A stretch of 64,000 nucleotides of DNA. Source: a bacterium HR37 (GTDB lineage: Bacteria; Desulfobacterota_D; UBA1144; Nemesobacterales; CSP1-2). The position numbers and the translations under genes were made by a program. Shown piece after piece: positions 10,139 to 19,837 of this stretch (position 1 is the stretch's first letter; each line of letters begins with the position of its first letter). The notes below the pieces were generated by a model that was not told where the DNA came from, made no database searches, and saw nothing but the letters and a program-made list of their open reading frames with translations. Where the stretch lies: the NCBI GenBank assembly GCA_002898375.1, contig BEIN01000009.1, positions 33,461 to 97,460 of the forward strand. The letters are read 5' to 3'.

Positions 10139-11398
10139 CTAACCGGTCCCCGTTATGGAGAGATCTTTTAGTCCTTTTTTCTCCGGTGGTTTTATAAAGA
10201 AAGAAAGAAAAGCTGATACGTAGCAGAAGAATGCTGCAAGAAGAAACGGATAAAAGTATGCCCCGGTTAGGTCGTGTACGAATCCTGCAATAAATGGTCC
10301 TGCAATTGCTGCTATCGAATAGGATGTACCGAAAAATCCATATATTGTGCCAAGTGATCCAAGCCCAAAGAACCTTCCAAGGAGAGCCGGGAAGATGGGA
10401 ACGGAACCGCTATAGAAAAAGCCAAATAGTATCCCGAATAGATAAAACGCCCATGTTTCATTTGTGGCAAGCAGCAGAAAAATTGAGCTTCCTTGAAATA
10501 GAAAACAGATAAAAAGAACCCTTTTGGGTTCTACAATCTCTGTAAGCAGTGCGGAAAGGGTTATCCTCCCAAATATGCTTCCAAGACCGATTGCAGCAGG
10601 AGCTCCGGAAGCTATTATAGGGGGAATCCCCAGGTCTATTGCAAAGTTAAAGAGGTGAATTACAACTATCAAGAAGGTCATGAAACCAAAGAAGTACATG
10701 GAGTACATTAGCCAGAAGGTAGGGGTTGCAATTGCTTCCATGGCTTTCCAGTCTTTGTCTTCTGTCGTTGTGTTATGGAGAGGGTTATTTTTTTCGTTAT
10801 CTAACCCGTAAGGCTTTAGGTTTTTATCCTCAGGGGAGGCTCTTAGAACGAGAGCAGATAACGTGGATACCAGTATGATCCCTGCCAGTATGAATAGGGC
10901 TTTTCTTACCCCGAAAGAAGATATAAGCCAGGCTGAAAGTGGATTCGTAATAAGACCACTTAGTGGGATACCAGTTGTTATGATACCTATTACAAGTGTT
11001 CTTTTCTTTACAAACCATCTGCTTACCAGAGCAACACACGTTATATATAGAACACCGTCTCCAAGTCCAACAAGTAAGCCATAAGATATGTAGAGGTGCC
11101 ATATATCTTTGGCAAGACCGGACAGAAAAACTCCAACCGAGACTATAACTCCTCCGGAGAAAACCACTACCCGCGGATCATATCTGTCTACAAGACGACC
11201 TCCCAGTGTCAGGGAAAAGGCAAGCACCAGGGATCTGAGTGAGAAGATTGAGGAACCTATAGCTCTTGATACCTCAAACTCCTTATTTAGGAAGGGAAGA
11301 AAGACTCCAAAAGAGTAAAGAAGAAGTCCATCAACAATAATCAGAATTAAAGAGGCTGCTACTATGTACCATCCGTAAAAGATCTTTTTTTTAAACAT
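10139..11398 (-). CDS. MFS transporter (oxalate/formate antiporter-like/monocarboxylate type)
   Basis: 12 TM pattern, FYGWYIVAASLILIIVDGLLLYSFGVFLPFL. Confidence 0.88.
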   Translation of the reverse strand: MFKKKIFYGWYIVAASLILIIVDGLLLYSFGVFLPFLNKEFEVSRAIGSSIFSLRSLVLAFSLTLGGRLVDRYDPRVVVFSGGVIVSVGVFLSGLAKDIWHLYISYGLLVGLGDGVLYITCVALVSRWFVKKRTLVIGIITTGIPLSGLITNPLSAWLISSFGVRKALFILAGIILVSTLSALVLRASPEDKNLKPYGLDNEKNNPLHNTTTEDKDWKAMEAIATPTFWLMYSMYFFGFMTFLIVVIHLFNFAIDLGIPPIIASGAPAAIGLGSIFGRITLSALLTEIVEPKRVLFICFLFQGSSIFLLLATNETWAFYLFGILFGFFYSGSVPIFPALLGRFFGLGSLGTIYGFFGTSYSIAAIAGPFIAGFVHDLTGAYFYPFLLAAFFCYVSAFLSFFIKPPEKKGLKDLSITGTG

Positions 11399-11452
11399 CT
11401 TAGGTGTTCTTTTTGAAGGGCTGTTATTCTCTGCTCTGGTGGAGATAGAAGC

Positions 11453-12001
11453 TTAACTCTCCTTCTCTATCTCTTTGAGTTTTTCCCTTGCTATTTTTGC
11501 CTCCTCTGATTCAGGGAACTTTTCCATTAAGGTTCTAAAAAAGAAAACAGCATCTTTATTTCTTCCGAGTTTTATAAGTGATAACCCCTGTTTTAGATAC
11601 GACTCGGGTACCCTTTTGTCATCTGGATACATATCTATAAACCTTTGAAAAGCTAAAATAGCTTTGCGAAACTCTCCATTGATGTAGTAAGCCTTTGCTT
11701 GAGAGTATAGCTCATCCGGGGATCTGGAATACCCTTTTTGTGAGTTTATGCTCTTTTCAAGTTCGTATAGCTTTTCCTTGATCTCTTTTAGATTCTGGTT
11801 AATCTGTTCCAGGTTTTGGTTTATCCGTGTAATGTCTTCTTGTGTTTCCTGATCCAGTTTTTGAATTTTTGAGTCTATCCTGTTTATCTCTGTCCTTAGT
11901 CTAGCCTGATCAGTATAGAGCTCCCTTATTTGCTGGTTGTAGTTACAACCTGTATATAGGGGTAGTAAGAGGAGTAGGGTTAATGCTATGGGTTGTTTCA
12001 T
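11453..12001 (-). CDS. Tol-Pal system protein CpoB/YbgF-like lipoprotein
   Basis: Lipobox LLLPLYTGC, coiled coil then TPR (YSQAKAYYINGEFRKAILAFQRFIDMYPDD). Confidence 0.8.
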   Translation of the reverse strand: MKQPIALTLLLLLPLYTGCNYNQQIRELYTDQARLRTEINRIDSKIQKLDQETQEDITRINQNLEQINQNLKEIKEKLYELEKSINSQKGYSRSPDELYSQAKAYYINGEFRKAILAFQRFIDMYPDDKRVPESYLKQGLSLIKLGRNKDAVFFFRTLMEKFPESEEAKIAREKLKEIEKES

Positions 12002-12013
12002 GCTATTTCAGCT

Positions 12014-12358
12014 TTATTGTGAGTTTCTCTTCTCTTGAGCTTCCTTAGGCTGTTTTATTACCGTCCATTTCTGAAAGGGCTCAGGTTCAGCTTTCATCGG
12101 CATACCAAGTATCTTTAGTGAGGACACTTTTCCATCTGTTATGTTTACCTCCACTCTATATCCTGTCATTACACTTGCAAGTTTATCCGGTGAAGCCTGC
12201 AGTTCGTACTCCATTTGTGTTCTATCCTCTTTTATCTTTACCACCCTGTCTCCAACCAGGGTAACTTCACCTATTATGGTTTGGTTTGCACTGGCTTCTA
12301 CTATGCTAATGAAAAGGAGAGCATATACAGTTATTGCGAGCGTAACATATCTTCTCAT
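12014..12358 (-). CDS. Hypothetical secreted protein
   Basis: Signal peptide; conserved-looking beta-rich domain; tandem with the cpoB-like gene. Confidence 0.6.
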   Translation of the reverse strand: MRRYVTLAITVYALLFISIVEASANQTIIGEVTLVGDRVVKIKEDRTQMEYELQASPDKLASVMTGYRVEVNITDGKVSSLKILGMPMKAEPEPFQKWTVIKQPKEAQEKRNSQ

Positions 12359-12430
12359 GTTTGCACCTCCCTTCTTGATGTTTTATGCAATATACATACC
12401 AGCTTATTTTTTAAATGTAAAAACAATGTC

Positions 12431-12444
12431 TGTGTAAAAACACA
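12431..12444. promoter_or_regulatory. Inverted repeat TGTGT-AAAA-ACACA, candidate upstream activator site
   Basis: Perfect 5-4-5 palindrome about 112 bp upstream of the candidate -24/-12 element; the half-site TGTGTAAAA recurs at 12455. Confidence 0.35.
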
Positions 12445-12555
12445 CTGTGGAAACTGTGTAAAATTATAAAAGAGATTAAAACCGCATTCATTAATTTAAT
12501 TAAAAAAAAGGCAAAGTAAAGAAGGAGGTTGGAGTTTTTTACTGTTTCCTTAAGG

Positions 12556-12571
12556 TGGCATGGAGATTGCA
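12556..12571 (+). promoter_or_regulatory. Candidate sigma54 (-24/-12) promoter TGGCAT-GGAGA-TTGCA
   Basis: Matches TGGCAC-N5-TTGCA with one mismatch, about 40 bp upstream of the histidine kinase start. Confidence 0.7.
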
Positions 12572-12609
12572 ATTAACAGGGAAAACACTTATTTGGCCTC
12601 ATCCTTTAT

Positions 12610-13980
12610 ATGTTTGATTGTAAAAAAACTGGTAAAATTTTAAAGGATTTAAATGGTTATTTTGCGGAGGTTTTTCGCAAATTGAGATTGAGCAGACAGA
12701 TCACTCTTGGCTATGTAATTATGTTTTTTCTGATGGTATGTATAAGTGGTTTTTCAATATACAGCATTTACAAACTCGATAAGGCAGCTTCCAATATAGA
12801 AGGACGCTACAATACCCTCTCAAGTCTCATTTCAAAAAGGGATAGCAACGCTCAGGAGTACTTCAGTAACGAGATGCTTACAGATGCAATAAGGATTGCA
12901 AAGGAGCAGGTAAAGTACTCTTATGTTAGTGTTATTACTGTGGTATTTGCCGTTCTTATGTTCGGTGGGATAATTACCCTTACAGTTCCGAGGTTGATAA
13001 GCAGGCCAATACTTCACCTTGTAGATGTTTCAAAAAGGGTTGCTGCTGGTGATTTCTCACGCAGGGTGGAGAGCATAAAGGGAAGCAGCGAAATAACGGA
13101 GCTTGTTAGAGCCTTCAATAATATGCTTGAAAGCATTGAGTATCACGAAAAGGAGCTTGAGAGAAAAAACAGGGAGAATCTTAGACTTCTTGAGGAGACA
13201 AGAAGATTCAATGAGGTACTTGAAGCAAGGATTGAAGAGGCAACTAGAGAGATAAAGGAGAAGCAGGAGGAACTTATAAAATCTGCAAGGCTTGCTACTA
13301 TAGGGGAGCTTGCAACAGGGATTGCACATGAGATTAGAAACCCATTGGCTGGTATAGCCATAGCACTTGAGCTAATGAGAAATGAGATTGACAGTGAGGA
13401 GCACAAACAGACCATAGCTGATATCCTAAAGGAGATAGGAAGGCTTGAGAGGATCGTTAAGGAGCTCTTACAGTTAGGTCAACCAAGAAGTCTTAATCTG
13501 ATAGAGTGCAGTCCTAATGAGATAGTGGAGAGAGCCTTAAGCCTTGTAAGTATGAAGGCAAAGGAAAAGGGTATAGTTATTGAAAAGGAGTTGCTCTCAG
13601 ACGGGCTCTTCTACGTGGACCCTGAGCAGATAGAACAGGTCCTTATAAATCTTTTGATAAATGGGATCGAGGCTATAAATGGTTTTCCCGGAAAGATTAC
13701 CGTCAGAACGGAAGACTCTGGGGAGTTTATATGTATAAGCGTTATAGACAATGGGTGTGGTTTTTCTGAAGAGGAGAGAGATAAGATATTCCAGCCATTT
13801 TATTCAACCAAGGAAGGTGGTACAGGACTTGGTCTCTCTATATCGAATCGCATTGTTGAGTTGCATGGGGGAAGAATAGAGGTCTCAGGTAGTAAGGGGA
13901 AGGGTTCGGTGTTTAGGGTTTTTTTGCCAAAAAACCTTGCAGCTGAAGAAGATAGAGTGAAAGAAGCCAGGGTCCTGTGA
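12610..13980 (+). CDS. Sensor histidine kinase (2 TM, HAMP, HisKA, HATPase)
   Basis: HAMP ISRPILHLVDVSKRVAAGDFSRRV; H-box ATGIAHEIRNPLAGI; N box LINLLINGIEAI; G boxes DNGCGF, GGTGLGLSI. Confidence 0.95.
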   Translation: MFDCKKTGKILKDLNGYFAEVFRKLRLSRQITLGYVIMFFLMVCISGFSIYSIYKLDKAASNIEGRYNTLSSLISKRDSNAQEYFSNEMLTDAIRIAKEQVKYSYVSVITVVFAVLMFGGIITLTVPRLISRPILHLVDVSKRVAAGDFSRRVESIKGSSEITELVRAFNNMLESIEYHEKELERKNRENLRLLEETRRFNEVLEARIEEATREIKEKQEELIKSARLATIGELATGIAHEIRNPLAGIAIALELMRNEIDSEEHKQTIADILKEIGRLERIVKELLQLGQPRSLNLIECSPNEIVERALSLVSMKAKEKGIVIEKELLSDGLFYVDPEQIEQVLINLLINGIEAINGFPGKITVRTEDSGEFICISVIDNGCGFSEEERDKIFQPFYSTKEGGTGLGLSISNRIVELHGGRIEVSGSKGKGSVFRVFLPKNLAAEEDRVKEARVL

Positions 13981-15362
13981 TGATGGGTGTTCTTATACTT
14001 GTGATCGATGATGAAAGGCTACTTTGCAGGCAATTGGAAAAGGCTCTAAGTCAGGAGGGGTATAATGTGGTCTCTGCATTTTCCGCACAGGAGGGAATTG
14101 AGGTTGCTATCAAGGAGAATCCTGCTGTTGTTCTGCTTGACTTGAGACTGCCAGATGGTGATGGACTTGATGTTCTTCAAAGCCTTAACACGGTGCTTGA
14201 ACCACGTCCTGCTATAATCATTATGACAGCTCACGGTAGCATAGAAACTGCGGTATCTGCTATAAAGATGGGAGCTTATGATTTTATCGAAAAGCCTTTT
14301 CACTTGGATAAGCTAAAGGTGGTCATAAGAAATGCGCTAAGTGCTATGGAGCTTCAAAAGGACCTAAATACTGTAACCAGAAGAGAGCAGCAGAAGTATG
14401 GGTTTGATGCACTTATCGGTGAAAGTAAGGCAATGAGGGAGATTATAGAGTTGTTTAAGAAGCTTGTAGAGGCTGATCCAAAGACCATTCTTATTACGGG
14501 AGAGAGTGGAACTGGAAAGGGGCTTGCTGCAAAGATCCTGCATTTTAACGGTGTAAGGGCGGGAAAGCCGTTTATAGAGATTAACTGTGCAGCCATACCC
14601 GAGACACTTCTTGAAAGTGAGCTTTTTGGCTATGAGGCGGGTGCTTTTACCGATGCAAAGAAGATGAAAAAGGGTTTATTTGAGCTTGCAAATGGTGGAA
14701 CTCTCTTTCTAGATGAGATTGGGGATATGAGTCTTTCTCTTCAGGCAAAGCTTGTAAAGGTAATAGAGGAGAGAACATTTAGAAGGATAGGGGGAACAAG
14801 GGATATAAGTGTTGATGTAAGGGTGATTGCTGCAACCAACCGTGATATAAAGGAGCTTGTTAACAAGAAGCTTTTCCGGGTGGATCTCTATCACAGGTTA
14901 AATGTAATTAGCTTTGAGATGCCTCCTCTTAGGGAAAGGAAAGAAGATATACCTTTGCTTACCGAGTATTTTGTCAATCATTTTAACAACGAGCTTCACA
15001 GGAGGATAACGGTTATTCCGGATGAGGTAAAAGAGGCGTTTCTTAACTATCACTGGCCTGGGAATGTACGTGAGCTCAGAAGCACGATTGAGAGAGCAGT
15101 GCTTCTGAGTGAGGGTGAGAGACTAAATCCCAAGTATATTCGTCTGGAAGAATCTGACAGGGAAATAAGACTTGAGAGGTCTGAATCTGACCTGATTTTA
15201 AAAATCCCTCTTGGAGAGGTTTCGCTTAACGAAATAGAAGAGAGGGTTATAAAGGAGGCTCTCAACCTAAACAACTGGAACCAAACAAGAACAGCAGAGA
15301 TGCTCGGGGTAACAAGGGAGGTTCTAAGATACAGAATGAAAAAGATGGGCTTGCTGGATTAA
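13977..15362 (+). CDS. Sigma54-dependent response regulator (NtrC family)
   Basis: Receiver VVLLDLRLPDGDG; AAA+ GESGTGKG, GAFTDA loop, C-terminal Fis-type HTH. Confidence 0.96.
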   Translation: MMMGVLILVIDDERLLCRQLEKALSQEGYNVVSAFSAQEGIEVAIKENPAVVLLDLRLPDGDGLDVLQSLNTVLEPRPAIIIMTAHGSIETAVSAIKMGAYDFIEKPFHLDKLKVVIRNALSAMELQKDLNTVTRREQQKYGFDALIGESKAMREIIELFKKLVEADPKTILITGESGTGKGLAAKILHFNGVRAGKPFIEINCAAIPETLLESELFGYEAGAFTDAKKMKKGLFELANGGTLFLDEIGDMSLSLQAKLVKVIEERTFRRIGGTRDISVDVRVIAATNRDIKELVNKKLFRVDLYHRLNVISFEMPPLRERKEDIPLLTEYFVNHFNNELHRRITVIPDEVKEAFLNYHWPGNVRELRSTIERAVLLSEGERLNPKYIRLEESDREIRLERSESDLILKIPLGEVSLNEIEERVIKEALNLNNWNQTRTAEMLGVTREVLRYRMKKMGLLD

Positions 15363-15386
15363 TGGAACAGGTCTTTAGCCTTGGTC

Positions 15387-15992
15387 TTACAATTGCTTTC
15401 TGTCTTTTATCGCCTTTCCAAGGGTTACCTCATCCATGTACTCAATATCGCCGCCTACCGGTATACCGTGAGCTATACGGGTTACTTTTACACCCAGTGG
15501 CTTTATAATCTTTGCCAGATAAAGTGCTGTGGCTTCACCTTCTACAGAAGGATTTGTTGCTATTATGACCTCTTTAACGTTTTCTGTTTTGAGCCTATGG
15601 ATAAGTTCTTTTATCTTAAGTTCCTCTGGACCTATTCCTTCTATAGGAGAGATAACCCCGTGAAGTACATGATAGGTTCCCCTAAACTCTCCACTCCTTT
15701 CTATTGCTATTAGGTCAAGAGGTTCCTCTACAACACATATGATGGTTTTGTCCCTTCCTGTATCTTTACAAATTTCACACAGGTTTTCCGATGCAAAACT
15801 GTAACAGGTCTGGCAGAAAGTAACCCTTTTTTTTGTGTCAACGATGGCTTTTGAAAGAGACTCTGAAAAACCAGCTGGTGCTCTCAGTATATAAAAGGCA
15901 AGTCTGGTTGCATTTTTCTCTCCTATCCCCGGAAGCTTTGAAAGGGTCTCAATTAGCCGTGATATTGGCTCAGGTAAACCAGTTTGTCTCAT
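15387..15992 (-). CDS. recR: Recombination protein RecR
   Basis: SKLPGIGEKNATRLAFYIL, CQTCYSFASENLCEICKD, Toprim. Confidence 0.96.
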   Translation of the reverse strand: MRQTGLPEPISRLIETLSKLPGIGEKNATRLAFYILRAPAGFSESLSKAIVDTKKRVTFCQTCYSFASENLCEICKDTGRDKTIICVVEEPLDLIAIERSGEFRGTYHVLHGVISPIEGIGPEELKIKELIHRLKTENVKEVIIATNPSVEGEATALYLAKIIKPLGVKVTRIAHGIPVGGDIEYMDEVTLGKAIKDRKQL

Positions 15993-16001
15993 CTTTCCAT
16001 A

Positions 16002-16325
16002 CTATATGAGTCCAGGGGGAAGGCCAAAACCTGAAGCTACCTTGGCTATCTCCTCCTTCATGACCTCTCTTCCCCTGTTTAGAGCTTCATTTACCGCAGC
16101 TGTGATTAAATCCTGAAGCATCTCTATATCGCCCTCTTTTATTATTTCCGGTTCTATCTTAATGGATACTATCTCGCCTTTGGCTTTTGCAACCGCAACT
16201 ACCATTCCTCCTCCTGCTGAGGCTTCAACGATCTTCTCTCCTGCTTCAGCCTGTAGTTTCTCAAGTTGTTCTTTTACCTTCTCGGCCTGCTTTAACATAT
16301 TTTGAATGTTTCCACCAAACTTCAT
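16002..16325 (-). CDS. ybaB: Nucleoid-associated protein YbaB/EbfC
   Basis: MLKQAEKVKEQLEKLQAE; dnaX-ybaB-recR synteny. Confidence 0.95.
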   Translation of the reverse strand: MKFGGNIQNMLKQAEKVKEQLEKLQAEAGEKIVEASAGGGMVVAVAKAKGEIVSIKIEPEIIKEGDIEMLQDLITAAVNEALNRGREVMKEEIAKVASGFGLPPGLI

Positions 16326-16328
16326 TCC

Positions 16329-17924
16329 CTACTCCTTTTCTTTTGTTTTTATCTTAATTATTTTACCTCCAAATATCTCAATGGCATCCTTTACCGCGGG
16401 TTCCTTGCGTATATTTTCCTTCTTTGCCAAGTACGAGGGCTCTTTAACACCAGGGTCAGGTGACTTTATATCTATCTTAACTCTTAAGTCCTTGGAGAAA
16501 AACTCTCTTGAAATCCTTTTTAGGCTCTCCTGTGCGTCTTGACGCATCAGGTGGTCGGAGTGAATTGAGGGTGTATCGAATTCTATAAGCAAGGTGCTGT
16601 TGTCAAGCTGGATTTTGCTTGCATGCTCTAGATGTCTACCCGTTATCGGCTTTTTAGATTTTACAAACCTTATAAAATCACCTATGTGGTTGTTTTCTTC
16701 CGTGGTGAGCTTCGTTTCTTCAGCGTATGTATCTGCTCCGTGTTTGACTCCGTCTGTTTCTTTATCTTCTTTTCTGTATTCCTTTCCTGCCTTCTGTAAT
16801 CTGTCTATTTTCTCTATGATGTCCCCAATTTTGACCACATCCTGAATTAGACAGAGCTTTACCAGAGTCGATTCAAGGGCAAGTATTGGATAAAGGGATC
16901 TCTGTATCTCTTCTGTGCTTCGTAGCATTAGGTCAAACATCATCTCAAGTTCCTCAATTGATCTGTTGCTAGAGATTTTCTCTAGATCCTTTATTTCTTC
17001 AGTGGATATGTCCGGGAGGTTTTCTCCTTCACATACCTTAAGTACGAGTACATCCCTTATAGTTTTTAGTAGTTCTTCTGCAAACCGCTTGGGATTTATA
17101 CCCTTTTCCAGTGCGCTGTGAAGGGCTTCTATGCTTTTTTTCGGATCTTTACTGAAAACGGCTTCAAGCGTTACCTTTACAAGGGATCTGTCAAAAAGCC
17201 CAAGTACCTCTGTTGCCTCTTGAGGTTTTATTGTGGTTCCAAAAGTTGCAACCAGCTGATCCAGCATACTTAGAGCATCTCTTAGACTACCATCTGCCTC
17301 TTTGGATATTAGGTAAAGTATTTCCCCCGGGACTTCTATTTCCTCAATTGAGGTAATCTCTTCGAGCCTCTTTCTTATTTTCTCTGCAGATACCCTTTTA
17401 AAATCGTATCTTTGACACCTTGAGAGTATGGTTGCCGGGATCTTATGTATTTCGGTTGTTGCAAGTATAAAAAGCACATGTGGAGGTGGTTCTTCAAGCG
17501 TCTTTAGCAGGGCGTTAAAGGCAGATTGTGAAAGCATATGAGCTTCATCGATTATGTAGATCTTTGTTTTGCCGGATGAGGGTAGGTACTTTACGTTATC
17601 TATGATCTCTCTTATATCATTTACACTGGTATGAGAGGCTGCATCTATCTCTATTACATCAAGAGACCTTCCCTCTGATATCTCCCTGCAAAAAACACAC
17701 TCAGAACAGGGTTCCGGTGTGGGCCCCTTTTCGCAATTAAGGGCCTTTGCCACTATTCGTGCTGTTGAGGTTTTCCCCACACCACGTGGACCTGAAAAGA
17801 TAAGGGCATGTGCTATCTTCCTTCTGGATATGGCATTCTTTAAGGTTCTTGTTATGTACTCCTGCCCTATAACCTCATCAAAGGTCTTGGGCCTCCACTT
17901 CCTGGCAAGAACGAGGTATGACAT
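16329..17924 (-). CDS. dnaX: DNA polymerase III subunit gamma/tau
   Basis: YLVLARKWRPKTFDEVIGQE, GPRGVGKTSTARI, zinc cysteines, DEAHMLS. Confidence 0.97.
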   Translation of the reverse strand: MSYLVLARKWRPKTFDEVIGQEYITRTLKNAISRRKIAHALIFSGPRGVGKTSTARIVAKALNCEKGPTPEPCSECVFCREISEGRSLDVIEIDAASHTSVNDIREIIDNVKYLPSSGKTKIYIIDEAHMLSQSAFNALLKTLEEPPPHVLFILATTEIHKIPATILSRCQRYDFKRVSAEKIRKRLEEITSIEEIEVPGEILYLISKEADGSLRDALSMLDQLVATFGTTIKPQEATEVLGLFDRSLVKVTLEAVFSKDPKKSIEALHSALEKGINPKRFAEELLKTIRDVLVLKVCEGENLPDISTEEIKDLEKISSNRSIEELEMMFDLMLRSTEEIQRSLYPILALESTLVKLCLIQDVVKIGDIIEKIDRLQKAGKEYRKEDKETDGVKHGADTYAEETKLTTEENNHIGDFIRFVKSKKPITGRHLEHASKIQLDNSTLLIEFDTPSIHSDHLMRQDAQESLKRISREFFSKDLRVKIDIKSPDPGVKEPSYLAKKENIRKEPAVKDAIEIFGGKIIKIKTKEKE

Positions 17925-17937
17925 CTTTTTACCTTAA

Positions 17938-18043
<106 letters not shown>

Positions 18044-18068
18044 AACTTATACTAAAAATGCTCTATAC

Positions 18069-18157
18069 GGAGAGGGTGGGATTCGAACCCACGAGGGAGC
18101 TTTTAACCCCCTACACGCTTTCCAGGCGTGCACCTTCGTCCACTCGGTCACCTCTCC
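18069..18157 (-). tRNA. tRNA-Ser(GGA)
   Basis: GGAGAGG...CCTCTCC acceptor, anticodon loop CTGGAAA in stem CACGC/GCGTG, long variable arm, GGTTCGAATCC. Confidence 0.96.
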
Positions 18158-18219
18158 ATTGTAACATATCTAAAAAGATTCTAACACCAAGGAGTACAAT
18201 CTTCAAAGAAGGCCTTATA

Positions 18220-18843
18220 TTAATTGCCCTTGTACTCACACTTGCAAAGCTCTTTTCTTATAAAAGCAATTACGTTGTTTATGTCCCCATCCGAGAGTGT
18301 ATTGCCCCAGGCTGGCATAAGGGGAGACTTCCCTACCGCTGCCCCTCCTTCTTTAATTACCTTAAAAAGGTGTTCATCACTCAGTGTGGATACATATGAG
18401 GCATCGGATAGATCCCTTGGCTTGGGCTCAAGGGCTGCTGCTGCTGGACCGTCTCCTTTCCCTTCTGGACCATGGCATGATGCACAGATCTGCTCAAACT
18501 TTTCTTTTCCCTTGGATGGATCCCCTGCTGTGTTTGTAGCAACTACCATGCTTTTTACTTCTTCTTTCAATCCTGAGTATCTTTCCATGGTTTCCTCTTT
18601 TATCGCACCTGCAGCCTCTTCCATCTTACCCTTTGCTTCTTTTCCCATTTGCCCGATGTCTTCTGCTACCTCCTCTGCCTCTTCTTTTATGTCTGTAGCT
18701 TTTTCTTTTAAGCTCTCTACCGAGCTTGTAACCTCACCGGGAGCCTCTTTTTTCTCCTCTTCCTTCTTGGAACAGGCAACCGCAAGTGAAAGTGATAAAC
18801 CACATAACAGGGTTATAAAAACGGTAATTATTCCCTTTTTCAT
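18220..18843 (-). CDS. Class I cytochrome c lipoprotein with helical Glu/Lys/Ala-rich linker
   Basis: Lipobox LAVACS; CASCH heme motif; distal PLMPAWGNTLSDGDINNVIAFI. Confidence 0.88.
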   Translation of the reverse strand: MKKGIITVFITLLCGLSLSLAVACSKKEEEKKEAPGEVTSSVESLKEKATDIKEEAEEVAEDIGQMGKEAKGKMEEAAGAIKEETMERYSGLKEEVKSMVVATNTAGDPSKGKEKFEQICASCHGPEGKGDGPAAAALEPKPRDLSDASYVSTLSDEHLFKVIKEGGAAVGKSPLMPAWGNTLSDGDINNVIAFIRKELCKCEYKGN

Positions 18844-19020
18844 TTTTTCCTCCTGTTGGTAAATAAGGGTTGTAGGTTTTATTTTATACTGTTTTTGGGT
18901 TTTGTTAAGAGGTGAGTGTCTTTTTTTGAGGTTGCTACAGTAAGAAATGCGGAACTTGAGTAAATATGGAGTCCTGTTTATACTCGATTAACTAACTGTG
19001 ATTAACAACAGGAGGTAAAA

Positions 19021-19776
19021 ATGGGTTTTGTTGAGTTTGTAAAGGACACCGAGGGCATTGCAAGCGTTAAGATAAATCGGCCCAAGGTGAACGCGTTAAA
19101 CGAGTCTTTGGTGGATGAGCTTACAGAGAGTTTTCAAAGCATTTCAGATGATTCCAACATAAGGTCTGTGATTCTTACTGGGGAGGGGAGTTTCTTTTCA
19201 TTCGGATTGGATGTTCCTGAGTTTCTGGGTTATTCAAAAGAGTCTTTTACCAAGTTCCTCTTTAAGTTTACCGATCTTATAAAGTACGTTTTTCTTTTTC
19301 CAAAACCGGTTGTAGCTGCACTGAACGGGCATACAATAGCTGCGGGTTGTATGCTTGCCATGGCCTGTGACTACAGGGTTATGGTCTCTAATAAGGCAAA
19401 GATATCCTTAAATGAGATAACCTTTGGATCAACGGTCTTTGCAAGCTGTGTGGAAATACTTAAATTTGTAGTTGGGGGAAAGAATGCTGAAAGGGTACTT
19501 TATTCAGGCACCATGTATACGGCCAAGGAGGCCAAGGAGCTAGGACTTATTGATGAGGTGGTTTCTAAAGAGGAGCTAAAAAAGACTGCTATTGAGGTTG
19601 CCAAAGAATTTGCAAAGAAAGATACTCATGCCTTTAGAAGTATAAAGTCGCTCTTAAGGGAACAGGTTGCTGAAGAGATAGGTAAAAGAGAGAAGGATTC
19701 TATATTTGAGTTTGTGGATATATGGTATTCTGAAAGCACTCGCAGGAATCTTAAAGATATAAAGATACACAGTTAG
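19021..19776 (+). CDS. Enoyl-CoA hydratase/isomerase family
   Basis: VNALNESLVDELTESF..., LNGHTIAAGCMLAMACDYRVM. Confidence 0.92.
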   Translation: MGFVEFVKDTEGIASVKINRPKVNALNESLVDELTESFQSISDDSNIRSVILTGEGSFFSFGLDVPEFLGYSKESFTKFLFKFTDLIKYVFLFPKPVVAALNGHTIAAGCMLAMACDYRVMVSNKAKISLNEITFGSTVFASCVEILKFVVGGKNAERVLYSGTMYTAKEAKELGLIDEVVSKEELKKTAIEVAKEFAKKDTHAFRSIKSLLREQVAEEIGKREKDSIFEFVDIWYSESTRRNLKDIKIHS

Positions 19777-19837
19777 TGTTTGTTTTAACGAGCTTTTAAA
19801 AATCGGGTAAACTGAGAGTGAGCAACAATTTCTTAAG

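Noticed and set aside
16329-17924. Programmed dnaX frameshift (gamma/tau)
   Set aside because: I looked for an A6G-type slippery site with downstream hairpin and saw none; the ORF reads through as one tau-like product
18224-18862. 212-aa plus-strand ORF antisense to cytochrome c
   Set aside because: Ser/Pro/Ala-rich mirror of the Glu/Lys-rich coding strand; the opposite strand has clear heme and lipobox motifs
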